64,000 nucleotides of DNA from Amnibacterium endophyticum (GTDB lineage: Bacteria; Actinomycetota; Actinomycetes; Actinomycetales; Microbacteriaceae). Shown here piece by piece: positions 1-6,484 of the stretch (position 1 is the stretch's first letter; each line of letters opens with the position of its first letter). Below the pieces are notes generated by a model. It saw only the letters and a list, made by a program, of their open reading frames with translations, was not told where the DNA came from and did no database searches. The DNA lies in NCBI RefSeq assembly GCF_042680685.1, contig NZ_JBHUEA010000010.1:1-64000 (forward strand). Direction: 5' to 3'. The translations under genes and the position numbers were made by a program.

Positions 1-350
1 CCCCCCGGCGGGCGGCGCCGCCCAATGCGGTCCGCGCGGATCGCGCCGACGACGGCGTCGGGTCGCTCGCCGTCGTCGCGCCGCCGGCCCTCGTCGGGCC
101 GCTGCGCGAGGCGCTGGCGGCCGCCCTGCCCGAGCCGGTCGGCCTCGGCGCCCGCGGGCTCGCGGGCGGGGTGTCGGTGCTCGACCCCTGGACGGCCAAG
201 GGCCTCGAGTTCGACGTCGTCGCCGTGGTCGACCCCGACGCGGTCGCGGACGGCTCCGGAGCCGGGGCCTTGTACGTCGCCCTCACGAGGCCGACGCGGC
301 GCCTGCTGGTCGTCGCGCCGCAGCACCCGGCGCCGGCGTCCGGACGCTGA
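1..350 (+). CDS. C-terminal end of a UvrD/HelD-like DNA helicase (5' partial)
   Basis: The frame ending at the TGA at 348-350 is open from the window edge (codons counted from base 3), so only about the last 115 residues are present. The segment TAKGLEFDVVAVVDP followed by LYVALTRPTRRLLVV is the C-terminal signature of superfamily I helicases (UvrD_C_2 domain), where the GLEFD loop and the TR..R stretch belong to motifs V and VI. This part contacts DNA and nucleotide. Walker A and B would lie upstream of the window. Which SF1 subfamily it is (UvrD, PcrA or the RNA-polymerase-linked HelD/HelR) cannot be decided from this fragment. It is convergent with marP. Confidence 0.75.
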   Translation, partial: PRRAAPPNAVRADRADDGVGSLAVVAPPALVGPLREALAAALPEPVGLGARGLAGGVSVLDPWTAKGLEFDVVAVVDPDAVADGSGAGALYVALTRPTRRLLVVAPQHPAPASGR

Positions 351-398
351 CCGGGGCCGGACCCGGCCGGCGTCCAGCGGCGGACGGCCCGTTCCCGG

Positions 399-1574
399 TC
401 AGTCGCGGGTGCAGGACCCCGTCGAGACCGCCCGGGTGAGGGACCGCGCCCGCTCGACCGTGCCCGCGAACTCCGCCCGGGTCATCGCGTAGCCGAGCTC
501 GTCGTCGTCGCCGCTGCGGGCGAACACCAGGCCGATCACCCGGCCGTCGGCGGCCAGCAGCGGGCCGCCGGAGTTCCCCTGCCGCACGTCGGCGAGCAGC
601 GACGCGATCTCGCGGGACGAGCGGCCGCCGCCGCCGACGTCCGGCACCGCGACCGTGCCGGTGCGCACGACGCGGGCGCCCCCGGTGGTGAAGGGGCCGC
701 CGTACGGGTAGCCGGCGACGGCCCCGACGGTGCCCGCCTCGGGCGTCGGCCCGAGGCGCAGCGGTGCGGCGTCGAGGCCGTCGACGGCGATCAGCGCCAC
801 GTCCGACGTCGGGTCGAACCGCACCACGCTCCCGCGCAGCGCCTGCCCGGAGCGCGCGATGACGACCGGCTGCGTCACGCCCGCGAGCACGTGCGCGTTG
901 GTCAGCACCCGGTCGCGCGCCACGACGAAGCCGGTCCCGCTCTGCTCCTGGCCGCAGGCGGGCGCGCGGCCGGTGATCTTCACCACGGACTCCTCGGCCT
1001 GCCGGACCGCGGCCGTGTCCGGCGCCGCGGGCACCGAGCCGCCCGTGGACCCGCCGAGCGCGGTGCCGAGCTGGGGGATCCCGCTGTTCAGCACGACGGA
1101 GCGCAGCTGCGCGAGCGCCCGGTCGACGGGGGCGGGCGTGACGTCGCCGATGGTGCGCAGCACCACCGACCCGGCCACCGGCTGCGCCACGTAGGGCACC
1201 CCGAGCGACACGGCGAGCGAGGCGATGACGCTGAGCGCGAGGGCGCTGACGACGACCTGCGCGGCGGCCCCGAGCACCCGATCGACGACGCCGAGCGGGC
1301 TCTTCAGCACGGCGCCGCCGATGACCGCGCCGATCCCGGCGCCGATCGCATGACCGATCAGCACGAGGACGACCGCCGCGACGATCGTCGCGACCACCCG
1401 CCCGGTGTCGTCCGGCACGAACGAACCGAGCCACGGGGCCACGAGCGCGGCGGCGATCGCGCCCGCGACCACGCCGGCCATGCCGCCGAGGCTGCGCAGG
1501 AAGCCGAGCCGCCAGCCGGTCGCGAGGTACGCGAGCAGCACCAGCACCAGCACGATGTCGAGGACCGCCGACAT
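399..1574 (-). CDS. marP: MarP-like membrane-anchored serine protease
   Basis: 391 aa. The N-terminal ~150 residues hold several hydrophobic helices (CvpA/colicin V production-like domain) and the rest is a trypsin-fold protease outside the membrane. A catalytic triad is visible: His228 in TNAHVLAG, Asp258 in TSDVALI, Ser335 in GNSGGP. The arrangement matches mycobacterial MarP (Rv3671c family), a periplasmic protease needed for acid and oxidative stress resistance. The ATG at 1574 is preceded by a purine-rich GGAGAGGGGGAGG ribosome site and, further up, a TACGCT -10. Family assignment is strong; the stress role here is inferred from the family. Confidence 0.9.
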   Translation of the reverse strand: MSAVLDIVLVLVLLAYLATGWRLGFLRSLGGMAGVVAGAIAAALVAPWLGSFVPDDTGRVVATIVAAVVLVLIGHAIGAGIGAVIGGAVLKSPLGVVDRVLGAAAQVVVSALALSVIASLAVSLGVPYVAQPVAGSVVLRTIGDVTPAPVDRALAQLRSVVLNSGIPQLGTALGGSTGGSVPAAPDTAAVRQAEESVVKITGRAPACGQEQSGTGFVVARDRVLTNAHVLAGVTQPVVIARSGQALRGSVVRFDPTSDVALIAVDGLDAAPLRLGPTPEAGTVGAVAGYPYGGPFTTGGARVVRTGTVAVPDVGGGGRSSREIASLLADVRQGNSGGPLLAADGRVIGLVFARSGDDDELGYAMTRAEFAGTVERARSLTRAVSTGSCTRD

Positions 1575-1601
1575 GCCTCCCCCTCTCCGGCCGGGCCTCG
1601 G

Positions 1602-1607
1602 AGCGTA
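1602..1607 (-). promoter_or_regulatory. Putative -10 for marP
   Basis: TACGCT on the minus strand, of TAnnnT type, 27 bases before the marP start and upstream of its ribosome site. No clear -35 was seen. Confidence 0.35.
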
Positions 1608-1677
1608 CGCGAGCGGTGCGACGGCGCCCGGCCGCCCGCCGGGCGCTTCAGGATCCGCTCAGGCCGCGGCGGGCTGG

Positions 1678-1683
1678 TAGGCT
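1678..1683 (+). promoter_or_regulatory. Putative -10 for rpsO
   Basis: TAGGCT, of TAnnnT type, gives a predicted leader of about 80 bases before the rpsO ribosome site (GGAGG at 1761-1765). Confidence 0.4.
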
Positions 1684-1770
1684 CCTCGACCGCCGTGAAC
1701 CGGCCGCGGAGAACAGAGCGCAGGGCGCAGCAGGCGCCCCGCACCGCGCAGCGAGCAGATGGAGGAACCC

Positions 1771-2040
1771 ATGGCACTGGACGCCGAGGTCAAGAAGTCG
1801 ATCATCGAGCAGTACGCGACCCACCCGGGCGACACCGGCTCGCCCGAGGTGCAGATCGCGATCCTGACGACCCGCATCAAGGACCTGACCGAGCACCTGA
1901 AGCTGCACAAGCACGACCACCACTCGCGTCGTGGCCTGCTGCTGCTCGTCGGCCAGCGCCGGCGCCTGCTCGGCTACCTGCAGGACGTCGACATCGCGCG
2001 CTACCGCTCGCTCATCGAGCGGCTCGGTCTGCGCCGCTGA
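1771..2040 (+). CDS. rpsO: 30S ribosomal protein S15
   Basis: 89 aa, the full normal length of S15, a primary 16S rRNA binding protein of the small-subunit platform. The signatures THPGDTGSPEVQIA and the basic helix HKHDHHSRRGLLLLVGQRRRLL are diagnostic. I chose the ATG at 1771 (MALDAEVKK) because GGAGG ends five bases upstream; an in-frame ATG at 1759 would put that ribosome site inside the gene. In most bacteria pnp follows rpsO directly. Here pnp lies 36 kb away and rpsO ends at its own hairpins, so the usual rpsO-pnp pair is broken. Confidence 0.98.
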   Translation: MALDAEVKKSIIEQYATHPGDTGSPEVQIAILTTRIKDLTEHLKLHKHDHHSRRGLLLLVGQRRRLLGYLQDVDIARYRSLIERLGLRR

Positions 2041-2056
2041 CCGACCCGGACCTCTC

Positions 2057-2098
2057 GACGAGGGGCCCCTCCGCGCATCGCGCGGAGGGGCCCTCGTC
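2057..2098. terminator. rpsO terminator hairpin 1
   Basis: GC-rich inverted repeat: 2057-2075 pairs with 2081-2098 over 18 positions with a single bulged G, around a five-base loop. It begins 16 bases after the rpsO stop. There is no U-tract, as is common for actinobacterial hairpins. Confidence 0.75.
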
Positions 2099-2117
2099 GC
2101 ATCCCGACCGGACTGAT

Positions 2118-2156
2118 GAAGAGGGCCCCGCCACGCATCGTGACGGGGCCCTCCTC
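2118..2156. terminator. Second hairpin between rpsO and the convergent gene
   Basis: 2118-2135 pairs with 2139-2156 at 16 of 18 positions. The core (GAGGGCCCCG ... CGGGGCCCTC) and the GCATCG at the tip resemble hairpin 1. It probably ends transcripts of the convergent hexapeptide-repeat gene, giving one hairpin per direction. Confidence 0.65.
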
Positions 2157-2168
2157 GTGCGCAGTCGC

Positions 2169-2618
2169 TCAGGCGGCGGCGCCGTACTGGCTCTGTTGCG
2201 GCAGCACCGAGTCCTCGCCGATCTTCTGGTCGGGGGCGATGCGGGCCCCCGCGCCGACGGTCGCCCGGGCGCCGATCTTCGTGTGGCTGCCGACGTGCGC
2301 GCCCTCGCCGACCACGACGGCGGCACCGACGTGCACGGCCGCGCCGATCTCGGCGTGCGGGCCGATCACCGCCTCGCGGTCGACCCAGCTGCCGGCGGCG
2401 ATCCGGACGCCGCGGCCGACGCGGGCGCCGCTCTCGACGTAGACGGTGGGGGCGAGGAATGCCGTCTGGTCGACGGAGGCGTCGGTCGCGACGAGGCCGC
2501 GACCGTTCGGGTGGCGGCGGTAGCGCGTGACGACGCCGAACTCGTCCTCGATCTCTTCTGCGATCCTGGGGGTCCTGCGCTGCATGGTGTGGACAACGTA
2601 CGCGGCGCCCCCGTTCAT
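2169..2618 (-). CDS. Hexapeptide-repeat (left-handed beta-helix) protein
   Basis: 149 aa from the distal ATG, or 138 aa from the ATG at 2585 (MQRRTPRIAEEI), which may be the true start. From about residue 45 the chain runs in imperfect [V/A]-G-x-x-[V/A/I] hexads (VESGARVGRGVRIAAGSWVD, then IGPHAEIGAAVHVGAAVVVG), the left-handed beta-helix of acyltransferases, gamma-carbonic anhydrases and nucleotidyltransferase C-termini. No catalytic His triad of gamma-carbonic anhydrase or acetyltransferase His is obvious, so the reaction is unknown. It is convergent with rpsO. Confidence 0.75.
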   Translation of the reverse strand: MNGGAAYVVHTMQRRTPRIAEEIEDEFGVVTRYRRHPNGRGLVATDASVDQTAFLAPTVYVESGARVGRGVRIAAGSWVDREAVIGPHAEIGAAVHVGAAVVVGEGAHVGSHTKIGARATVGAGARIAPDQKIGEDSVLPQQSQYGAAA

Positions 2619-2688
2619 TCCCCCGGCGCGCCCCCTCTCCGCCTAAGGATCCGATAAGAGCGGGCCGCTCACCCGGCATGATGGGCGG

Positions 2689-3108
2689 GTGCTGTTCGGC
2701 AGGAAGGGCGGGGACCCCGAGTTCCCGAAGGGCGACCGGGGCAGCGGGAGCCTCGACGACTACAAGTTCGACCTGCTGCCCGCGAAGCGGTCGACGACGA
2801 TCCGGCTGGCGGGCAGCGACCCGCACCAGGACGTGCTCGCCGCCGCGTACGAGGCTGACGACGTGACGACGGCGATCCCGCGGCGGACCGAGGAGGAGGA
2901 GCGCACGGACGCCCCGATGCCGGTGCGCCTGTTCGTCGACGGCCGCATCGTCGGTCCCGTCGGCCGGATCCCGCGCGGCATGGAGGCCGTCGTGAACGAG
3001 GCGCTGTCGCGGCTCGACATGAAGGGCTCGAAGCCGCGCATCCCGGTCGAGATCGTCCGCACGAGGCAGGGCCTGCGGGTCGACCTGCAGATGTGGGAGA
3101 CCCGCTGA
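2689..3108 (+). CDS. Hypothetical protein, not recognised
   Basis: 139 aa, starting at a GTG. It is soluble and charged, with no signal peptide or membrane segment. The first third is rich in Gly/Asp/Lys (GRKGGDPEFPKGDRGSGS); the last ~65 residues (PVRLFVDGRIVGPVGRIPRG ... IPVEIVRTRQGLRVDLQMWETR) look like a compact alpha/beta domain. The sequence CATGAT six bases before the GTG fits a leaderless start. The next gene starts 35 bases on, so the two may be co-transcribed. I do not recognise a family. Confidence 0.7.
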   Translation: MLFGRKGGDPEFPKGDRGSGSLDDYKFDLLPAKRSTTIRLAGSDPHQDVLAAAYEADDVTTAIPRRTEEEERTDAPMPVRLFVDGRIVGPVGRIPRGMEAVVNEALSRLDMKGSKPRIPVEIVRTRQGLRVDLQMWETR

Positions 3109-3143
3109 CCCGTCGCCCAGGCGTCCGGGCGCAGGATCGAGCC

Positions 3144-4115
3144 ATGGAACAGGTGCGGCTCGGCGACTCGGGACTCAGGATCAGCCGGGTGGTGCTCGGG
3201 TGCATGAGCTACGGCGACCCGCAGCGCGGCGGACACCCGTGGAGCCTCCCCGTGGACGACGCGAAGCCGTTCTTCCGGAGGGCGGTCGAGGCCGGCATCA
3301 CGACGTTCGACACCGCGAACGTCTACTCCGACGGCTCCAGCGAGGAGATCACGGGCGCGGCGCTCAAGGAGTTCGCGACGCGCGACGAGGTCGTGATCGC
3401 GACCAAGGTGCACGGGCGGATGGGGCCCGGCACGAACGGCTCCGGCCTCTCGCGCGGGGCGATCATGACGCAGATCGACGCGTCGCTGCGCCGCCTCGGC
3501 ACCGACTACGTCGACCTCTACCAGATCCACCGGTTCGACCCCGAGGTCCCGGTCGTGGAGACGATGGCCGCGCTCCACGACCTCGTGAAGGCGGGGAAGG
3601 TGCGCTACCTCGGCGCCTCGTCGATGTGGGCGCGGCAGTTCATCGAGATGCAGCACGTCGCCACAGCCGAGGGGCTCACCCCGTTCGTGTCGATGCAGGA
3701 CCAGTACTCGCTGCTGCAGCGCGAGGAGGAGCGGGAGATGCACCCGTACTGCCTCGACACCGGCGTCGGCGTGATCCCGTGGTCGCCGCTCGCCCGGGGC
3801 CGCCTGACGCGGGACTGGGACGACACCACCGAGCGCAGCGGCTCGGACGAGTTCGGCAAGCGGCTGTACGGCCAGGAGGGCGACCGGGAGATCGTGCAGG
3901 CGGTCGCCCGGGTCGCCGAGCGGCGGGGCGTCCCGCGGGCGCAGGTCGCGCTGGCGTGGGTCCTGGCGCAGGAGGCCGTGACCGCGCCGATCGTCGGTGC
4001 GACGAAGGCGCAGCACCTCGAGGACGCGATCGCGGCGGCGGAGCTCGAGCTGACCGACGAGGAGCTCGACGAGCTGGAGGCCGACTACGTCCCCCACGAG
4101 CCCAGCGGGTTCTGA
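3144..4115 (+). CDS. Aldo/keto reductase
   Basis: 323 aa, the usual size for an NADPH-dependent TIM-barrel aldo/keto reductase. The full catalytic tetrad is present: Asp56 and Tyr61 (FDTANVY), Lys88 (VIATKV) and His129 (DLYQIHRFD). The C-terminal APIVGATKAQHL is the cofactor-binding signature. It resembles YajO/YhdN-type reductases (AKR families 11-15), which reduce aldehydes or sugars; the substrate is unknown. The ATG at 3144 is chosen over an upstream in-frame ATG because the family begins at MEQVRLGDSGLRIS. It is a useful intact reference for the two degenerate relatives near 40-42 kb. Confidence 0.93.
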   Translation: MEQVRLGDSGLRISRVVLGCMSYGDPQRGGHPWSLPVDDAKPFFRRAVEAGITTFDTANVYSDGSSEEITGAALKEFATRDEVVIATKVHGRMGPGTNGSGLSRGAIMTQIDASLRRLGTDYVDLYQIHRFDPEVPVVETMAALHDLVKAGKVRYLGASSMWARQFIEMQHVATAEGLTPFVSMQDQYSLLQREEEREMHPYCLDTGVGVIPWSPLARGRLTRDWDDTTERSGSDEFGKRLYGQEGDREIVQAVARVAERRGVPRAQVALAWVLAQEAVTAPIVGATKAQHLEDAIAAAELELTDEELDELEADYVPHEPSGF

Positions 4116-4362
4116 GCCGACGGCCGGCGGGACCACCCCGGCGCGTCGCCTGCTGTTCTGGATCAAGGCGGCCTTCGTCGGCGACGCCCTGATCGCGGCC
4201 TTCGGCGGCGTCCTCCTCGCGCTCGGGCGCGAGGGCGCCGCGTGGGCGCTCTTCGTCTTCGCCGCCGTGCGGGCGGCCCTCGGCGTCGCCGCGCTGCTGA
4301 TCGCGCTGCACGCGCTCGAGCACCGCCGCCCGGAGGACGACGCCCCGAGCGCCGTCCGCTGA
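4114..4362 (+). other. Open frame for a small membrane protein without a normal start codon
   Basis: The frame closing at the TGA at 4360-4362 encodes two hydrophobic stretches (AAFVGDALIAAFGGVLLAL and WALFVFAAVRAALGVAALLI) between charged ends, like a small two-helix membrane protein. It is open back to 4054 but contains no ATG, GTG or TTG before the first helix. The earliest plausible initiators are CTG codons at 4150 and 4153. It may use CTG, be coupled to the preceding reductase, or be a remnant or a sequence error. Confidence 0.4.
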
Positions 4363-4379
4363 CCCTCTCCGCCCCCCGC

Positions 4380-4412
4380 TGGTCGAGGTGCGACGGAGGA
4401 GCCTCGAGACCA
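4380..4412. repeat. Dispersed intergenic repeat, copy 1
   Basis: A 33-base unit beginning TGGTCGAGGTGCGACGG and ending GAGCCTCGAGACCA, with imperfect inverted ends (TGGTC..GAGG against CCTCGAGACCA). Near-identical cores occur at 6352-6379 and, as an inverted pair, at 45272-45358. It lies in the gap between the convergent genes. Confidence 0.7.
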
Positions 4413-4435
4413 CCCGCGCCCGCGACCTGCGGCGC

Positions 4436-5218
4436 TCAGTCCTCCGGGTCGGCGGGGTCGAGCGGCGCGTGGTGGTCGAAGCCGGCGTCGCCGCGCTTCC
4501 AGTAGCCGTGCAGCGACCGGTTCGCCTTCGGCAGTCCGCGCTCCTTCAGGTGACGGCGCAGCGGCACGATCGCGGACGCCTCGCCGGCCGCCCACACGAA
4601 CGTGTCGTCGTCGACGTCCTGGCTCCGCAGCACCTCGAGCAGGTCGTGGTCGGCGCCGAGCACCTGGGGTGTCGCGGCGGCGAGCTCGGCGTCGTCGAGG
4701 TAGCCGGCGTCCGCGCCGCCGAAGAGCAGCGCCCGCACCGGCGTCTCGCCCGAGAGCGCGCGGATCCAGCGCCGCAGGGCGGGCAGGCCGCTCGGATCGG
4801 CGACGAGGACCGCGTTGCGGAAGCCGGTGGGCGCGAGCCGCGAGCCCCTCGGGCCGCCGACCTCCACCTCGTCGCCGGGCGCGGCACCCGCGGCCCAGTC
4901 GCTGGCCGGACCGCCCGTCCCCTCGTGCACGACGACGTCGAGGTCGAGCTCGGGGCCGCTCGACGAGCCGATCGGCCGGAACTCGCTCGGCGTGTAGTCG
5001 CGCCCGACCGGGCCGTCGGGGCCGGGCAGGAACAGCTTGACGTGGTCCTCCGGCCCGAGGCTCGTGAAGCCCGCGAGGTCCTCGCCGCCGAGGGTCAGCC
5101 GGACGAGGCCGCCGGGGACGTGCCGCGTCTGCAGCACCGTCAGGCGCCTGCGGCGCGGCTCGTGGCGGACCGCGTCGCGGACGCGCGGCGCGGACGTGGA
5201 CAGCGGGAAGGTGCGCAC
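4436..5218 (-). CDS. Siderophore-interacting protein (FAD/NAD(P)H ferric-siderophore reductase)
   Basis: 260 aa. The N-terminal half is a FAD-binding beta-barrel (GRDYTPSEFRP is the flavin-binding RxYT motif of the SIP family) and the C-terminal half is the SIP Rossmann-like domain (FVWAAGEASAIVPLRRHL, then NRSLHGYWKRGDAGFDHH, diagnostic of ViuB/YqjH-type proteins). These cytosolic enzymes release iron by reducing ferric siderophores. The GTG at 5218 matches the expected N-terminus (TFPLSTSAPRVRDAV). It is divergent from the luciferase-like gene with only 54 bases between the starts. Confidence 0.9.
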   Translation of the reverse strand: MRTFPLSTSAPRVRDAVRHEPRRRRLTVLQTRHVPGGLVRLTLGGEDLAGFTSLGPEDHVKLFLPGPDGPVGRDYTPSEFRPIGSSSGPELDLDVVVHEGTGGPASDWAAGAAPGDEVEVGGPRGSRLAPTGFRNAVLVADPSGLPALRRWIRALSGETPVRALLFGGADAGYLDDAELAAATPQVLGADHDLLEVLRSQDVDDDTFVWAAGEASAIVPLRRHLKERGLPKANRSLHGYWKRGDAGFDHHAPLDPADPED

Positions 5219-5272
5219 GCCCTCGATCCTGCCCGCAGGAATCCGGGAGGCCGCACCGCGGTTGGCCCCTGC

Positions 5273-6334
5273 ATGCCCGTCTCGCTCTCCGTGCTCGACC
5301 TGATCCCCGTCCGCAGCGGCCAGACCTCCGCGGACGCCGTCGCCGCGACGGTCGCCCTGGCCCGTCGCGCGGACGCGCTCGGGTACACGCGGTACTGGCT
5401 CGCCGAGCACCACAACATGCCGTCGGTGGCCTCGACGACTCCGCCGGTGCTGCTCGGCCTGCTCGCCGGGCGCACGGAGCGCATCCGCCTCGGCTCCGGT
5501 GGGGTGATGCTGCCGAACCACTCGCCGTTCGTGGTGGCGGAGCAGTTCGCGGCCCTCGAGGCGGCGGCGCCCGGACGCGTCGACCTCGGCATCGGCCGGG
5601 CGCCGGGCTCCGACCCGGTCATCACCGCGCTGCTGCGTCAGAGCGGCCACACGAGCGACGTCGACGAGTTCCCGACCCACGTGCGCGACATCGAGGCGCT
5701 GCTGGCTCCGGAGGGCGCCGGCCTGCGCCTGTCGACCGGGGAGCAGTACGTCGTGCGCTCGACCCCCGCGGCGGGCGGGGCGCCCGAGCTGTGGCTGCTC
5801 GGGTCGAGCGACTACTCGGCGACGCTGGCTGCGCGCCTCGGGCTGCCGTACGTGTTCGCCAACCACTTCGCAGGGCAGGGGGTGGAGCGCGCGCTCGACC
5901 TGTACCGCTCCGGCTTCCAGCCCAACGAGCGCTACTCCGCCCCGCGCACCTTCCTCACCGCCAACGTCGTCGCCGCGGACTCGGCCGAGCAGGCGGAGGC
6001 GCTGGCCCTGCCGCAGCTGCAGCACATGGCGCGGCTGCGCACCGGCGTGCCGCTGACCGCGCTCGACACGCTCGAGCAGGCCGCGACCACGCCGATGACG
6101 GAGCCGCAGCGCGAGCTGATCGCCGGCATGCGGCCGCGCTGGTTCATCGGCGAGGGCGGGGAGGTCGCGGAGCGGTTGCAGGCGTTCGCCGACCGCCACG
6201 GCGTCGACGAGATCATGATCAGCCCGTCCGCCGCCGCGTCGGCGGGCGACCCGATCGACGCGACGCCCGCCCGCGAGCGCACGCTCGAGCTGCTCGCCGC
6301 GGCGCTGCCGCAGCGCGCGCTCGCCGCCGCCTGA
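5273..6334 (+). CDS. LLM-class (luciferase-like) flavin-dependent oxidoreductase
   Basis: 353 aa, starting MPVSLSVLDLIPVRSG, the typical opening of the luciferase-like subgroup whose members carry the early RYWLAEHHNMPSVASTTPPVLL and the LGSGGVMLPNHSPFVVAEQF segments, both present. These are FMN-dependent TIM-barrel monooxygenases or reductases in the cytosol; the natural substrate of this subgroup is not established. It shares a short divergent promoter region with the siderophore-interacting protein gene. Confidence 0.92.
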   Translation: MPVSLSVLDLIPVRSGQTSADAVAATVALARRADALGYTRYWLAEHHNMPSVASTTPPVLLGLLAGRTERIRLGSGGVMLPNHSPFVVAEQFAALEAAAPGRVDLGIGRAPGSDPVITALLRQSGHTSDVDEFPTHVRDIEALLAPEGAGLRLSTGEQYVVRSTPAAGGAPELWLLGSSDYSATLAARLGLPYVFANHFAGQGVERALDLYRSGFQPNERYSAPRTFLTANVVAADSAEQAEALALPQLQHMARLRTGVPLTALDTLEQAATTPMTEPQRELIAGMRPRWFIGEGGEVAERLQAFADRHGVDEIMISPSAAASAGDPIDATPARERTLELLAAALPQRALAAA

Positions 6335-6351
6335 CCGGCGGACCCTCCGAC

Positions 6352-6379
6352 GGTCGAGGTGCGACGGAGGAGCCTCGAG
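6352..6379. repeat. Dispersed intergenic repeat, copy 2
   Basis: GGTCGAGGTGCGACGG followed by AGGAGCCTCGAG, identical over 28 bases to copy 1. It is followed at 6386-6404 by a second short motif (CCTGAGGCTCTCGAAGGGA) resembling another common intergenic repeat of this bacterial group. Confidence 0.65.
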
Positions 6380-6445
6380 CGATGTCCTGAGGCTCTCGAA
6401 GGGACCACTCCGCCCACCGGGCAGGGGCGGCGCCGTCCAGCCGCC

Positions 6446-6451
6446 TAAAAT
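6446..6451 (+). promoter_or_regulatory. Putative -10 for the SWIM/SNF2 helicase
   Basis: TAAAAT, in the most AT-rich stretch of this gap, 33 bases before the GTG at 6485, with a GGGGAGGGGGAG ribosome site between. Confidence 0.5.
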
Positions 6452-6484
6452 TGCAAGTTCGCATTCCGCACGGGGAGGGGGAGC

